Positions 52,053 through 62,043 of a stretch of 64,000 bases of DNA are shown one piece after another (the stretch's first letter is position 1; every line of letters starts with the position of its first letter). The notes below the pieces were generated by a model. The model was given only the letters and a program-made list of their open reading frames with translations. It was not told where the DNA came from and ran no database searches. The stretch spans positions 1 through 64,000 of the forward strand of contig NZ_CAMFLA010000017.1 in NCBI RefSeq assembly GCF_945957525.1, given 5' to 3'. A program made the translations under genes and the position numbers. This DNA comes from an uncultured Aquitalea sp. GTDB taxonomy: Bacteria > Pseudomonadota > Gammaproteobacteria > Burkholderiales > Chromobacteriaceae.

Positions 52053-53846
52053 ATGAAACACATCAGAAACTTTTCGATCATTGCCCATATTGACCATGGC
52101 AAGTCGACCCTGGCCGACCGCTTCATTCAGTATTGCGGCGGCCTCGAATTGCGTGAAATGAGTGCTCAGGTGCTCGACTCGATGGATATCGAGAAAGAAC
52201 GCGGCATTACCATCAAGGCGCAGACGGCCGCCCTGCAGTACAAGGCGCGCGACGGCCAGATCTACAACCTCAACCTGATCGATACCCCGGGGCATGTGGA
52301 CTTCTCCTACGAAGTGTCCCGTTCCCTGTCCGCGTGCGAAGGCGCGCTGCTGGTGGTGGATGCTTCTCAGGGCGTTGAGGCGCAAACCGTGGCTAACTGC
52401 TACACCGCCATTGATCTTGGCGTTGAAGTGGTGCCGGTGCTGAACAAGATTGACCTGCCTGCCGCCGAACCCGAGCGCGTGAGCCAGGAAATCGAAGACA
52501 TCATCGGCATCGAGGCCATCGACGCCGTGCGAGCTTCGGCCAAGTCCGGCATCGGCATAGAAGATATCCTCGAGACCGTGGTCAGCAAGATCCCGCCGCC
52601 GAAGGGCAATCCGGACGGCCCGCTCAAGGCGCTGATCGTTGATTCGTGGTTTGACAACTACGTTGGCGTGGTGATGCTGGTGCGCGTGGTGGACGGCGAA
52701 GTAAAGCCCAAGGACAAGATCAAGTTCATGGCTACCGGCGCAGAGCATCTGGTGGAGCAGGTGGGCGTGTTCTCGCCCAAGTCCGTGCAACGCGATGCCT
52801 TGAAAGCGGGCGAGGTGGGTTTCATCATCGCCGGTATCAAGGAGCTGAAGTCGGCCAAGGTGGGCGATACCATAACCTTGCTGAAAGAGCCGGCCGCAGA
52901 GGCCTTGCCGGGCTTCAAGGAAGTTCAGTCTCAGGTATTCGCCGGTCTGTACCCGGTGGAAAGCCATGACTACGAAGCGCTGCGCGATGCGCTGGAAAAG
53001 CTGCAACTGAATGATGCTTCGCTGAAGTTTGAGCCGGAAGTGTCGCAGGCGCTGGGCTTCGGCTTCCGTTGCGGTTTCCTGGGCCTGTTGCACCTGGAAA
53101 TCGTGCAAGAGCGTCTTGAGCGCGAATTCGACATGGACCTCATCACCACCGCGCCGACCGTGGTGTACGAAGTGGTGATGAAAGATGGCAGCATCATCGA
53201 AGTGGAAAACCCGTCTCGCCTGCCGGACGTCGGTCGCATCGAGGAAATTCGCGAGCCCATCATCACGGCACACATTCTGGTGCCGCAGGATTATGTTGGC
53301 GCAGTGATTACGCTGTGTACGCAAAAACGCGGCGTCCAGAAGAACATGCAGTACCTGGGCCGCCAGGTAATGCTCACCTACGACATGCCGATGAACGAAG
53401 TGGTGATGGACTTCTTTGACAAGCTCAAATCCACCAGCCGCGGCTATGCTTCGCTGGACTACGAGTTCAAGGAATTCCAGTGCGCCGATCTGGTGAAGCT
53501 GGATGTGCTGGTCAATAGCGAGAAGGTGGATGCCTTGTCGCTGATCGTGCATCGCGCCTCCAGCCAGTATCGCGGTCGCGAACTGGTGGCGAAGATGCGA
53601 GAGCTGATCCCGCGGCAGATGTTCGACATCGCAGTGCAGGCCGCCATCGGTGGTCATATTGTCGCGCGCGAAACCGTGAAGGCATTGCGCAAAAACGTTT
53701 TGGCCAAGTGTTACGGCGGCGATATCACGCGTAAGAAAAAGCTGCTGGAAAAGCAAAAAGCCGGCAAGAAGCGCATGAAACAAGTCGGCAATGTGGAAAT
53801 TCCGCAAGAAGCATTCCTTGCGATCCTTCAAGTAGGGGACAAATAA
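52053..53846 (+). CDS. lepA: elongation factor 4 (LepA)
   Basis: 597 residues, a translational GTPase. It has [15 protein letters not shown] (P-loop), RGITIKAQT (switch I), [12 protein letters not shown] (G3) and NKIDLP (G4), then EF-G-like domains and the LepA-specific C-terminus ([32 protein letters not shown], in two parts). It back-translocates or remodels stalled ribosomes. The start at ATG 52053 ([14 protein letters not shown]) is the family start. lepB begins immediately after the stop. Confidence 0.97.
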   Translation: MKHIRNFSIIAHIDHGKSTLADRFIQYCGGLELREMSAQVLDSMDIEKERGITIKAQTAALQYKARDGQIYNLNLIDTPGHVDFSYEVSRSLSACEGALLVVDASQGVEAQTVANCYTAIDLGVEVVPVLNKIDLPAAEPERVSQEIEDIIGIEAIDAVRASAKSGIGIEDILETVVSKIPPPKGNPDGPLKALIVDSWFDNYVGVVMLVRVVDGEVKPKDKIKFMATGAEHLVEQVGVFSPKSVQRDALKAGEVGFIIAGIKELKSAKVGDTITLLKEPAAEALPGFKEVQSQVFAGLYPVESHDYEALRDALEKLQLNDASLKFEPEVSQALGFGFRCGFLGLLHLEIVQERLEREFDMDLITTAPTVVYEVVMKDGSIIEVENPSRLPDVGRIEEIREPIITAHILVPQDYVGAVITLCTQKRGVQKNMQYLGRQVMLTYDMPMNEVVMDFFDKLKSTSRGYASLDYEFKEFQCADLVKLDVLVNSEKVDALSLIVHRASSQYRGRELVAKMRELIPRQMFDIAVQAAIGGHIVARETVKALRKNVLAKCYGGDITRKKKLLEKQKAGKKRMKQVGNVEIPQEAFLAILQVGDK

Positions 53847-54818
53847 GTGGGCGAGAACCTGTTCTGGGTATCTGTGGTAGCAGTAGTCATCGGCATGTTG
53901 CTGGTGGCGTTCGGCGGCCAGCGCGAGCCGGGGGCCAAGGATTGGCCCGCTTCGGTGCAGTGGGGGTACTTGGCGCTGGTGATCGGCGGCTTCGGCGTGC
54001 TGGCCAACTACATGAGCTTCACCGCCGTCATGCTGGTGTTCGTGCTGATCACCGGGGCGGTATGGGCCTTGGACAAGTGGTTGCTGGCAAAGAAGCGCGA
54101 TGCTTCCGGTGCGCCGACCACCCATTTTGTCGAGTACTCCAGCGGCTTCTTTCCGGTCATTCTGGTGGTGTTCCTGCTGCGCTCCTTCCTGGTGGAGCCG
54201 TTCCAGATTCCTTCCAGCTCCATGCGCCCGGGTCTGGTGGTGGGCGACTTCATCCTGGTGAACAAGTTCACCTACGGCATCCGTGTGCCGGTGCTCAACA
54301 ATGTGGTGGTGCCGGTCAATAAAGTGGAGCGCGGCGATGTGGTGGTGTTCAACTATCCGCCCAACCCGAAGGTGAATTACATCAAGCGCGTTATCGGTCT
54401 GTCCGGCGACGTTGTGGAGTACCGCAACAAGCGGCTGACCATCAACGGAAAACCGCTGAAGGACGAGAACGACGGCACCTACGATTACCTTGAACAGGGC
54501 ATGGCCATGATTCACAACGATCAGTTCAAGGAAACGCTGGACGGCAAGACCTTCAAGACCCTGAACATTCCGGACACGCCTGTGGTGGCGCTGGGACAAG
54601 TGTCGGACTTTCCCTACCGCGATCAGTGCCAGTATGATGACAACGGTTTCATCTGCAAGGTGCCTGCCGGCCACTATTTCATGCTGGGCGACAACCGCGA
54701 CAACAGCCTGGACGGCCGTTACTGGGGTTTTGTCGACGACAAGCTGATGGTGGGCAAGGCCTTCCTGATCTGGATGAACTTCAGCGCGCCGTCCCGTATC
54801 GGCACCATGATCCGCTAA
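53847..54818 (+). CDS. lepB: signal peptidase I
   Basis: 323 residues with N-terminal membrane segments. The catalytic Ser is in QIPSSSMRPGL and the general-base Lys in NYIKRVIGLSGD; the C-terminal GHYFMLGDNRDNSLDGRYWGFV is box E. It removes signal peptides from exported proteins at the outer face of the inner membrane. It starts with GTG directly after the lepA stop, with AGTAGGGG as ribosome binding site. Confidence 0.96.
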   Translation: MGENLFWVSVVAVVIGMLLVAFGGQREPGAKDWPASVQWGYLALVIGGFGVLANYMSFTAVMLVFVLITGAVWALDKWLLAKKRDASGAPTTHFVEYSSGFFPVILVVFLLRSFLVEPFQIPSSSMRPGLVVGDFILVNKFTYGIRVPVLNNVVVPVNKVERGDVVVFNYPPNPKVNYIKRVIGLSGDVVEYRNKRLTINGKPLKDENDGTYDYLEQGMAMIHNDQFKETLDGKTFKTLNIPDTPVVALGQVSDFPYRDQCQYDDNGFICKVPAGHYFMLGDNRDNSLDGRYWGFVDDKLMVGKAFLIWMNFSAPSRIGTMIR

Positions 54819-54847
54819 GCTGCGGCCTTTCCGTCACAGGGGGACAC

Positions 54848-55207
54848 ATGAAGCATAAACAAGGTGGTTTGACGGCGATTTCCGTTATCGTGCTGGTGGC
54901 GATTTTCGGCATGATCCTGCTGCTGGCAGGCAAGGTGATTCCGGTTTACAACGAGTACTCGCAAGTGCGCCGGCTGATCACCAAGCTGGCGGAGACGGGT
55001 GGCCAGAGCGAGGCGGATATCCGCAAGAATTTTTCGCTGCAGTCTTCCGTCGCGGATATTTCCTCCATCAAGGCGGACAATCTGGTGGTGGTGATCAATG
55101 GCAGCGCTGCCTATATCCGGGCTACCTACCGTCGTGAGGTCCCCCTGTTCGCCAATGTTGGCCTGGTGTTCGACTTCGACACCCAGGCTGGTCAGACCCC
55201 TCAGTAA
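54848..55207 (+). CDS. DUF4845 membrane protein, 119 aa
   Basis: One N-terminal membrane segment (GGLTAISVIVLVAIFGMILLLAGKVIP) is followed by a small periplasmic domain with PVYNEYSQVRRLI and YRREVPLFANVGLVFDF. The family is found between lepB and rnc in many beta- and gammaproteobacteria; its function is not known. CAGGGGGACAC precedes the ATG. It lies 29 bases after lepB and 7 bases before rnc. Confidence 0.88.
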   Translation: MKHKQGGLTAISVIVLVAIFGMILLLAGKVIPVYNEYSQVRRLITKLAETGGQSEADIRKNFSLQSSVADISSIKADNLVVVINGSAAYIRATYRREVPLFANVGLVFDFDTQAGQTPQ

Positions 55208-55214
55208 GCAAACA

Positions 55215-55925
55215 GTGACACAGACTGATACCCGTTTCCGGCGCCTGAGCCAGGCGCTGGATTATGCTTTCGGCAAACCCGACTTGCTGCGCCAGGCGCT
55301 GACGCACCGCAGCTATGGCGCGTCCAACAACGAGCGCTTCGAGTTTATTGGCGATAGCATTCTCAATTACACCGTTGCCCGCATGCTGTACGACCAGTTC
55401 CCAAAGCTGAGCGAGGGCGAGCTGTCGCGTTTGCGCGCCAACCTGGTGAACCAGAATACGCTGGCTGAAATCGCGCACGAACTCAAACTGGGCGACTACC
55501 TGTATCTAGGAGAAGGCGAGCTGAAAAGCGGCGGTTTCAACCGGCCGTCCATTCTGGCCGACGCACTGGAAGCCACCTTTGCCGCAGTCAGCTTTGACGC
55601 GGACTTCGCGCGGGCGGAAGAGGTGGTGCGTCGTTTGTACCAGCATCGGGTCACCGCAATCGACCCCACCAAACACGCCAAGGACGCCAAAACCCGTTTG
55701 CAGGAAGCCCTGCAGGCGCGCAAGTGGTCCTTGCCCAAATACCGTATCCAGTCGCAAACCGGCGAGGCCCACGAGCAGTGGTTCAAGGTGGCCTGCGATC
55801 TGGGTGACATCATGATTGAAACCAGCGGGGAGGGCGGCAGCCGTCGCGCCGCCGAGCAGCAGGCCGCCGAGGCGGCGCTGGCCTTGCTGGAACAGAAGCT
55901 TGCCCAGAGCAAGAAAAGCGCATGA
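55215..55925 (+). CDS. rnc: ribonuclease III
   Basis: 236 residues. NNERFEFIGDSILN is the RNase III signature with the Mg-binding acidic residues; the dsRNA-binding domain is at the C-terminus (DAKTRLQEALQARKWSLPKYR ... GEGGSRRAAEQQAAEAAL). It processes rRNA precursors and double-stranded RNA. The GTG at 55215 (VTQTDTRFRRLSQALDYAF) is chosen because the longer frame to 55098 lies over the previous gene. Its stop overlaps era as ATGA. Confidence 0.95.
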   Translation: MTQTDTRFRRLSQALDYAFGKPDLLRQALTHRSYGASNNERFEFIGDSILNYTVARMLYDQFPKLSEGELSRLRANLVNQNTLAEIAHELKLGDYLYLGEGELKSGGFNRPSILADALEATFAAVSFDADFARAEEVVRRLYQHRVTAIDPTKHAKDAKTRLQEALQARKWSLPKYRIQSQTGEAHEQWFKVACDLGDIMIETSGEGGSRRAAEQQAAEAALALLEQKLAQSKKSA

Positions 55926-56812
55926 CAGACATCGATTATCACTGTGGCTTCGTGGCCATTGTCGGCCGACCCAATGTGGGAAAGTCGACCCTGATGAACC
56001 ATCTCATCGGCCAGAAAGTCAGCATCACCTCCAAGAAGGCGCAAACCACGCGCCACCGCGTCAACGGCATTCATACCGAACCGACGGCGCAGTTCATTTT
56101 TGTGGATACGCCCGGGTTCCAGACCTTCCACAAAGGCGCGCTGAACGAAACGCTCAACCGCAGTGTGAAAGACACGCTGGGCAGCGTGGACTGCGTGCTG
56201 TTTGTGCTGGAAGCGGGTCGCCTGACCGGCGCCGACCGCGAAGTGATGGCCTTGCTGCCCACCAATACCCCGGTGGTGCTGGTGGTGAACAAGCTGGACA
56301 AAGTGAAGGACAAGCAGGTGCTGGCCGAATTCATCGATAGCGTCCGCGCCGAATTCTCCTTCACCGATTGCGAAGTGGTCAGCGCCAAGCACGGTCAACG
56401 TCTGTCCGAGCTGCTGGATCGCGTGCGTCCGCATCTGCCCAACTCGGTGCCGCTGTATCCGGAAGACATGGTCACCGACAAGAGCGAACGCTTCCTGGCG
56501 GCCGAAATCGTGCGCGAGAAACTGTTCCGCTATCTGGGCGAAGAGCTGCCGTACGAGATGAATGTGGAAGTCGAGCAGTTTGAGCTGGATGGCGAGCTGC
56601 GCCGCATTCACATCGCCGTGCTGGTGGACAAGGAAAACCAGAAGCCCATCGTCATCGGCAAGGGTGGCGAAAAATTGAAGAAAATCTCTACCGAAGCACG
56701 TCTGGACATGGAAAAGCTGTTCGACGGCAAGGTCTTCCTGCAAGTGTGGGTCAAGGTCAAGTCCGGCTGGGCCGACGATGTCCGCTTCCTGCGCGAATTC
56801 GGCCTCAACTGA
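55922..56812 (+). CDS. era: GTPase Era
   Basis: 296 residues. GTPase motifs are AIVGRPNVGKSTLMN (P-loop), KAQTTRH (switch I), FVDTPGFQ (G3) and NKLDKVKD (G4). The C-terminal KH domain with PIVIGKGGEKLKKISTEAR binds the 3' end of 16S rRNA during 30S maturation. It is coupled to rnc by a four-base overlap. Confidence 0.97.
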   Translation: MTDIDYHCGFVAIVGRPNVGKSTLMNHLIGQKVSITSKKAQTTRHRVNGIHTEPTAQFIFVDTPGFQTFHKGALNETLNRSVKDTLGSVDCVLFVLEAGRLTGADREVMALLPTNTPVVLVVNKLDKVKDKQVLAEFIDSVRAEFSFTDCEVVSAKHGQRLSELLDRVRPHLPNSVPLYPEDMVTDKSERFLAAEIVREKLFRYLGEELPYEMNVEVEQFELDGELRRIHIAVLVDKENQKPIVIGKGGEKLKKISTEARLDMEKLFDGKVFLQVWVKVKSGWADDVRFLREFGLN

Positions 56813-56816
56813 TCCC

Positions 56817-57152
56817 ATGCCCAACGCCATGCCGCGCCCGCCTTACTGGGCGGTGATTTTCTCCTCGCTACGCCGTGACGGCGATAACGGTTACGCCGAA
56901 ATGGCCGACCGCATGGTGAGGTTGGCCGAAGTGCAACCCGGCTTTCTCGGCGCTGAAAGCAGTCGGGATGCTCAGGGTTTCGGCATTACCGTTTCCTATT
57001 GGGAAAGTGTGGAAGCCATTGCGGCCTGGCGCGCCAATGCCGAGCATCTGGTGGCGCAAAAGCTGGGGCGCGAAGTGTGGTATGAGCGTTTCTCGCTCAA
57101 AGTGGCTCGCGTCGAGCGCGCCTACGATTTTTCCAACGAAGGGACGGAATGA
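56817..57152 (+). CDS. antibiotic biosynthesis monooxygenase (ABM) domain protein, 111 aa
   Basis: A ferredoxin-like beta-alpha fold of the ABM family: YWAVIFSSLRRDG, then MADRMVRLAEVQPGFLGAES and ITVSYWESVEAIAAWRANAEH with the conserved W. Such small proteins act as heme-degrading or quinone monooxygenases, or have unknown roles. It starts four bases after era and overlaps recO by four bases, so it is embedded in the housekeeping operon. Confidence 0.85.
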   Translation: MPNAMPRPPYWAVIFSSLRRDGDNGYAEMADRMVRLAEVQPGFLGAESSRDAQGFGITVSYWESVEAIAAWRANAEHLVAQKLGREVWYERFSLKVARVERAYDFSNEGTE

Positions 57153-57874
57153 GCCAGCAGGGCAAGGTGGACCGGCAAGCCGGCTACGTTCTGCATGCCC
57201 AGCCGTATCGTGAAACCAGCTTGCTGCTGGAAATCTTCACGCCCAATCATGGCCGCCTCACCTTGGTGGCGCGCGGCGCGCGCCGCCCGCGTGCCGATGT
57301 GCGCGGCATTCTGCTGCCGTTTCAGCCGCTGACGCTAGCGTGGTTCGGCAAGACCGAAGTCCGTACCCTGCATACCGCCGAATGGAACGGCGGCGTGCCG
57401 CAACTGTCCGGTCTGCGTCTGGTGTGCGGCTTCTATCTGAACGAACTCATGATGAAGCTTACCGCGCGGGACGATCCCGAACCGCGCGCCTACGCGGTGT
57501 ATGATGAGGCGGTGCGCGCGCTGGCCGCCGGCAAGCCCTTGTCGGCCGTGCTGCGGCGCTATGAGTTGCGTTTGATGCAAACCCTGGGCTATGCGCCGTC
57601 CTTTGGCCGGGACGCTGAAGGCGAGGCGGTGTTGGCCGAAGAGGACTACCTGTGCCGTCCTGGCGAATTTCCCCAGCGCGACCAAGGATTCGACGGTGAC
57701 GGCTTGCGCCTTGCCGGACGCAGTCTGCTGGCTATCGAAGCGGACGATTACGCCGAACCTGCTACTCGTCGTGAAGCGCGCTTGCTGACGCGCATGTTGT
57801 TGAACGGATTATTGGGCGAGACCCCACTGGCCTCGCGCGAACTCTTGCAGGCCATTCAGGCCATTGCCGACTGA
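57149..57874 (+). CDS. recO: DNA repair protein RecO
   Basis: 241 residues. The N-terminal OB-fold ([39 protein letters not shown]) is typical of RecO, which works with RecR to load RecA on SSB-coated DNA. The helical C-terminal part has [16 protein letters not shown] and [13 protein letters not shown]-like sequence; the usual zinc cysteines are largely absent, as in several proteobacterial RecO proteins. It overlaps the ABM gene. Confidence 0.93.
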   Translation: MSQQGKVDRQAGYVLHAQPYRETSLLLEIFTPNHGRLTLVARGARRPRADVRGILLPFQPLTLAWFGKTEVRTLHTAEWNGGVPQLSGLRLVCGFYLNELMMKLTARDDPEPRAYAVYDEAVRALAAGKPLSAVLRRYELRLMQTLGYAPSFGRDAEGEAVLAEEDYLCRPGEFPQRDQGFDGDGLRLAGRSLLAIEADDYAEPATRREARLLTRMLLNGLLGETPLASRELLQAIQAIAD

Positions 57875-57896
57875 GCCTGCCTTACAGGAGCAAATC

Positions 57897-58634
57897 ATGA
57901 TTCTGCTTGGTGTGAATATCGATCACGTCGCCACTCTGCGTCAGGCGCGCGGCACCCGCTACCCCAGCCCGGTTGAGGCCGCTCTCGTGGCGGAAACCGC
58001 CGGCGCCGACCTCATTACCCTGCATCTGCGCGAAGACCGCCGCCATATCCAGGACGCTGATGTGGTGGCCATGCGTCAAACCATCAAGACACGCATGAAT
58101 CTGGAAATGGCGATGACGCCGGAGATGCTGGCCAATGCGTTGGCAGTGAAGCCGGAGGATGTCTGCCTGGTGCCGGAAAAACGCGAGGAAGTCACCACTG
58201 AAGGCGGTCTGGACGTGCTGACTCATTTCGACGACGTACGCCGCTACACCCAGGCGCTGAACGAAGCCGGCATTCGTGTCTCCATCTTCATCGACCCGGA
58301 TGCGGCACAGATTCGCAAAGCGCATGAGGCTGGCGCAAGAGTCATCGAGCTGCATACAGGCGCCTACGCCGATGCGGTGCATGCCGCCGAGCGCGACAAG
58401 GAGCTGTCGCGCATCCGCGATGCTGCCGCCTTTGGCGCGGGCTTGGGCATGGTGGTGAATGCCGGTCACGGCCTGAATTATCACAATGTTAAGCCTGTGG
58501 CCGCCATTCCGGAAATCGCCGAGCTGAACATCGGCCACGCCATTGTCGGCCACGCCTTGTTTGTCGGCTTCTCCGAGGCGGTGCGTGAAATGAAGGCGCT
58601 GATGGTGGAAGGGCGCCGCCTGGGGCGCGACTGA
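57897..58634 (+). CDS. pdxJ: pyridoxine 5'-phosphate synthase
   Basis: 245 residues, a TIM barrel. [17 protein letters not shown] and [14 protein letters not shown] at the start, [26 protein letters not shown] and GHGLNYHNV contain the active-site residues. It condenses 3-amino-2-oxopropyl phosphate with deoxyxylulose 5-phosphate in vitamin B6 synthesis. The ATG at 57897 follows AGGAGCAAATC. Its stop overlaps the next gene by one base. Confidence 0.96.
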   Translation: MILLGVNIDHVATLRQARGTRYPSPVEAALVAETAGADLITLHLREDRRHIQDADVVAMRQTIKTRMNLEMAMTPEMLANALAVKPEDVCLVPEKREEVTTEGGLDVLTHFDDVRRYTQALNEAGIRVSIFIDPDAAQIRKAHEAGARVIELHTGAYADAVHAAERDKELSRIRDAAAFGAGLGMVVNAGHGLNYHNVKPVAAIPEIAELNIGHAIVGHALFVGFSEAVREMKALMVEGRRLGRD

Positions 58635-59194
58635 TGCCCACCATTGTCGGGCATGCGGTGTTTGGCGCCACGCTGGCTCGGTTGCGACTGAGTGGCGTCG
58701 CCGACGGCGCTGGCGCATGGCGGGCGCTGACCTTGTGCGGGGCTGCCGCCATGCTGCCTGATCTGGATGTGGTCACTTTCAAACTGGGCATTCCCTATGC
58801 CAGCCCCTGGGGGCATCGCGGCTTTTCCCATTCCCTGTTTTTTGCCGCGGCAGCCGCCTTGGTGTTGCTGTGGCTGTCGCGCGGCCTTTGGCCGCGCCTG
58901 GGTTTTTCCCTGCGAGCGGGCTTTGTCTTGCTGTTTGGCGTGATCGCCAGCCATGCCTTGCTCGACATGTTTACCGACGCGACCCATGGACCGGCGTTGT
59001 TCATGCCCTTCAGTCCGCAGCGTTTTCTGTTGGACTGGCGGCCGATCGAAGGTTCTCCCATTGCTCCCCGATTCTGGATGACGGCCAAGGGTCGGCGCGT
59101 AGTCTGGACCGAGGCGCTCTATATCGGCTTGCCCTGCCTTGCACTGATGCTGGCGTGCCGTTGGCGCGAGCGCCGGAAAGACTGCGCGGCATGA
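58634..59194 (+). CDS. YdjM/DUF457-like membrane-bound metal-dependent hydrolase, 186 aa
   Basis: The N-terminal [17 protein letters not shown] and [12 protein letters not shown] supply His and Asp ligands, and [22 protein letters not shown] gives the conserved HRG-x-x-HS motif of the YdjM family, combined with four membrane segments. Family members are predicted metal-dependent phosphatases or hydrolases, mostly uncharacterised. It sits between pdxJ and acpS with one- and four-base overlaps. Confidence 0.82.
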   Translation: MPTIVGHAVFGATLARLRLSGVADGAGAWRALTLCGAAAMLPDLDVVTFKLGIPYASPWGHRGFSHSLFFAAAAALVLLWLSRGLWPRLGFSLRAGFVLLFGVIASHALLDMFTDATHGPALFMPFSPQRFLLDWRPIEGSPIAPRFWMTAKGRRVVWTEALYIGLPCLALMLACRWRERRKDCAA

Positions 59195-59571
59195 TCTACG
59201 GCATCGGCACCGACATGGTGGAAATCTCCCGCATGGAAAAGCTGCTGGCGCGCTGGGGCGACAAAGCCGCCCGGCGAATCCTCGCGCCGGAAGAGCTGCC
59301 GCATTTTGCCTCCGCCAAAGAGCCCGGGCGCATGCTGGCTAAGCGGTTTGCCGTGAAAGAGGCCTTTGCCAAGGCCGTGGGCACCGGGGTGGTGGATCCG
59401 GTACTGTTGACCGCAGTTGGCGTCAGTCATAATGAACTGGGTAAGCCGCACCTGGTCGTATCCGACAAGCTGGGGGCTTTTCTCGCGGCGCGCGGGATTG
59501 GCGCCATGCACGTCTCCATTACTGATGAAGTCCGGCACGCCATGGCGTTTGTAGTGCTGGAACACGCTTAA
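59191..59571 (+). CDS. acpS: holo-[acyl-carrier-protein] synthase
   Basis: 126 residues. [17 protein letters not shown] and [17 protein letters not shown] contain the Asp and Glu residues that bind Mg, and GKPHLVVS the substrate loop. It attaches phosphopantetheine from CoA to acyl carrier protein. It overlaps the preceding gene by four bases (ATGA). Confidence 0.96.
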   Translation: MIYGIGTDMVEISRMEKLLARWGDKAARRILAPEELPHFASAKEPGRMLAKRFAVKEAFAKAVGTGVVDPVLLTAVGVSHNELGKPHLVVSDKLGAFLAARGIGAMHVSITDEVRHAMAFVVLEHA

Positions 59572-59608
59572 ATCGCGGGCTATGGCTTTGCTCGCGCAAG
59601 GAAAACAC

Positions 59609-60691
59609 ATGCAGACTCTTCATGCTCCTCGTGGCCCCGTCATGGTGGATGTGGCCGGTTTTAGTCTTACCGATGAAGAAAAAAGCCGGTTGAGCCACCC
59701 GCTGGTGGGCGGCGTGATTCTGTTTCGCCGCAATTTCGAGAATATTGAGCAGCTCAAGGCGTTGACTGCCGAGATCCGCGCTTTGCGCTCGCCGCATTTG
59801 CTGATTGCCGTCGATCATGAGGGCGGTCGCGTGCAGCGCTTTCTTGAGGGCTTTACCCGCCTGCCGCCCATGAGCGTACTGGGCGCGCTGTGGGATCAGG
59901 CGCCGGATCGCGCCTGCGAAGAGGCTCGCCAGGTGGGCCAGGTATTGGCGGCTGAGCTGCGTGCCTGTGGCGTCGATCTCTCCTTTACTCCCGTGCTGGA
60001 TCTGGACTGGGGCCGCTGCGCGGTGATCGGCAATCGCGCTTTCCATCGCCAGCCCGAGGTGGTCAGCGCTTTGGCCGAGGCCCTGCAGCAAGGGTTGGCC
60101 GAAGGCGGCATGGCTACCTGCGGCAAACATTTTCCCGGCCATGGACACGTGGCGGGCGACAGCCATTTTGTGATGCCGGAAGACAGTCGCAGCCTGGCCC
60201 AGCTGGAGGCCGACGACCTGTTGCCTTTTGCTCGCCTGGTGGCCAGAGGCCTGGCCTCGGTGATGCCGGCGCATGTGGTGTATCCGGCGGTGGACAGCCG
60301 CCCGGCAGGCTTCTCTCCGATATGGCTGCAGGACATTCTGCGCGGCAAGTTGGGTTTTGACGGCGTGATCTTCTCTGATGATCTGGGGATGGAGGGAGCA
60401 GCCGGCGCGGGTGGTTTCGTGCAACGCGCAGAAGCGGCGCTGGCCGCCGGCTGCGACATGGTACTGGTCTGCAACAAACCGGAGCGCGCCGATGAGGTGC
60501 TGGCCGGCCTGCAAGCGCCTGCCCAGCCGGAGCTGGCGCGACGCCTGGAAAACATGGCCGGCAAGGGCGAACAGGTGGATTGGGAAGCGCGCGTGCGCAG
60601 TCAGTCCTTTGTTGCCATGCAGCAGCGCGTAGCTGCTTTGGGTTTGCCGAAGGATGCGCTGGCAGGCCCCGCGGTGGGCGAGGCGCATTGA
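59609..60691 (+). CDS. nagZ: beta-N-acetylglucosaminidase NagZ
   Basis: 360 residues, glycoside hydrolase family 3 single-domain type. GGVILFRRNFEN and AVDHEGGRVQRF precede the catalytic loop CGKHFPGHGHVAGDSH (His general acid/base), and FSDDLGMEGA supplies the nucleophile Asp. It removes GlcNAc from anhydromuropeptides in cell-wall recycling and generates the inducer of AmpC-type beta-lactamases where ampR exists. The start at 59609 follows CAAGGAAAACAC. A terminator follows. Confidence 0.95.
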   Translation: MQTLHAPRGPVMVDVAGFSLTDEEKSRLSHPLVGGVILFRRNFENIEQLKALTAEIRALRSPHLLIAVDHEGGRVQRFLEGFTRLPPMSVLGALWDQAPDRACEEARQVGQVLAAELRACGVDLSFTPVLDLDWGRCAVIGNRAFHRQPEVVSALAEALQQGLAEGGMATCGKHFPGHGHVAGDSHFVMPEDSRSLAQLEADDLLPFARLVARGLASVMPAHVVYPAVDSRPAGFSPIWLQDILRGKLGFDGVIFSDDLGMEGAAGAGGFVQRAEAALAAGCDMVLVCNKPERADEVLAGLQAPAQPELARRLENMAGKGEQVDWEARVRSQSFVAMQQRVAALGLPKDALAGPAVGEAH

Positions 60692-60716
60692 GTCGCCGTA
60701 CTATGCAGCACGCAGT

Positions 60717-60744
60717 AAAAAAGCCGGCATGCGCCGGCTTTTTT
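60717..60744. terminator. bidirectional terminator
   Basis: AAAAAAGCCGGC / GCCGGCTTTTTT stem between the convergent nagZ and HD-GYP-like genes. Confidence 0.93.
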
Positions 60745-60767
60745 CATGGAGAACCGGGTTGGGCGGC

Positions 60768-61940
60768 TCAGGCGTGGCCATGCTGGCCGCGCCACAAGCG
60801 AGCCAGGTGCGAGGCGCGCACGCCGGCCATGGTGGCCGGGCAGGGCGCCAGTACCTTGTGCGCGGGATTGCTGGTTTCGCGAATCAGCGCGTCGATATAG
60901 GCCGGGCCGTCCAGCTTGCGCAGGGCGGCCACTTGCGGTTCGCTGGCCTTGGGGCGACGCGCCAGTACAACGCCGATTTCATTGCTGGCCAGTTTGACGA
61001 AGCTGCCGGGCGGATAAATGCCCAGTTCCTTGATCAGCAAGGTGGTGATGGCGGGGTCGAATTCGATGTCCTTGCGCTTGAACAGATGGCCAAGCGCCGT
61101 AGCCGGTAGCAGGCCAGGACGGTAGCTGCGCGGCGTGAGTTTGGCGCAGGTGATATCCGCGATGTGCAGGATGTGGCTGAGCGACTGGATTTCTTGCCGC
61201 GCCAGCCCATAGGGGTAACCGTTGCCCAGCCACGATTCATGGTGGGTTTGCACCAGCCAGTGCCAGAGTTCGTCCTCTACGCCGGCTTCGCGCAGGATGG
61301 CGGAGCTAACCAGTGGGTGGGATTCGATCTGCTGTTCCTGCTCCGGGCTCAAGGCCTCTTGTTGGTGGTGCAGCTGGTTTTGCAGGTCGGAAATCGACAT
61401 GTTCATGGTCAGCGCGGCGCCCAGCACGCTGTGGCGCTGTTCTTCGCTCAGCGGCATGCGCCGGGTCAGCAGCGCCAGCAGCGCGGCGGTGTGCAAGGCA
61501 TGTGCCGGGCCGTACTCCTTGAACGGCACTAGCAGCAGGCTGGCGATGACGCCGTCCGGATGGCTTTCCGCCAAGTCGATGACATCGTTGGACAGACGCG
61601 CGACGCGCTGGGAAAAGTCGGGTAGTTGCAGCGAGTACTTCAGCAGGGTGCGGGTGCGCTGCTGGAGGAAAGCCATTTCGTGCAGTACGTTTTCGTGCGG
61701 GTTTTCCGGGCGTTCGGCCTGCTCCAGCGCGGGTGGCTCGATGCGCTGGCCGTCGGCGGTGTAACCCATCTCCAGCAGTTTTTCACGTTGCAGGCCGGTC
61801 AGTACGTAATGGCCCTTGCTGAGCAGAAGGATGCCGTTGCGGGCGTACACATCCAGCGCCAGCTCTTTGCCGACGTTGATCTGTTCCGGGACAACCTTGT
61901 CTTGTAATTGTTTTTTGAGGTCTGGGAGCCTGCTGGGCAT
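60768..61940 (-). CDS. degenerate HD-GYP-like protein, copy 1, 390 aa
   Basis: The N-terminal ~60 residues form a PilZ-like or receiver-like leader (VGKELALDVYARNGILLLSKGHYVLT), also found in copy 2. The remainder follows the HD-GYP phosphodiesterase fold: HALHTAALLALL, AALTMNMS, HPLVSSAILREAGVEDELWHWLVQ, THHESWLGNGYPYGL, HILHIADITCAKLTPRSYRP. The metal-binding HD pair expected where AALTMNMS stands is absent, while the NGYP loop is present. Loss of hydrolysis with retained c-di-GMP binding is inferred. Its neighbour at 62044 is a paralog. Confidence 0.8.
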   Translation of the reverse strand: MPSRLPDLKKQLQDKVVPEQINVGKELALDVYARNGILLLSKGHYVLTGLQREKLLEMGYTADGQRIEPPALEQAERPENPHENVLHEMAFLQQRTRTLLKYSLQLPDFSQRVARLSNDVIDLAESHPDGVIASLLLVPFKEYGPAHALHTAALLALLTRRMPLSEEQRHSVLGAALTMNMSISDLQNQLHHQQEALSPEQEQQIESHPLVSSAILREAGVEDELWHWLVQTHHESWLGNGYPYGLARQEIQSLSHILHIADITCAKLTPRSYRPGLLPATALGHLFKRKDIEFDPAITTLLIKELGIYPPGSFVKLASNEIGVVLARRPKASEPQVAALRKLDGPAYIDALIRETSNPAHKVLAPCPATMAGVRASHLARLWRGQHGHA

Positions 61941-62043
61941 GGCGGTATCTGGCCGATTGGCGAAAGTAAGCCCCGATTATAGTGCGATGGCATGACTGCG
62001 GGTGTGCAATTTCACCCTGGCGCGCAGAAATTTCGGGCGTGGG

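Noticed and set aside
52011-54674. 887-codon open frame on the minus strand across lepA and lepB
   Set aside because: It is the shadow of two certain genes; the translation is rich in His, Gln and Arg with no domain, as expected from the complement of GC-rich coding sequence.
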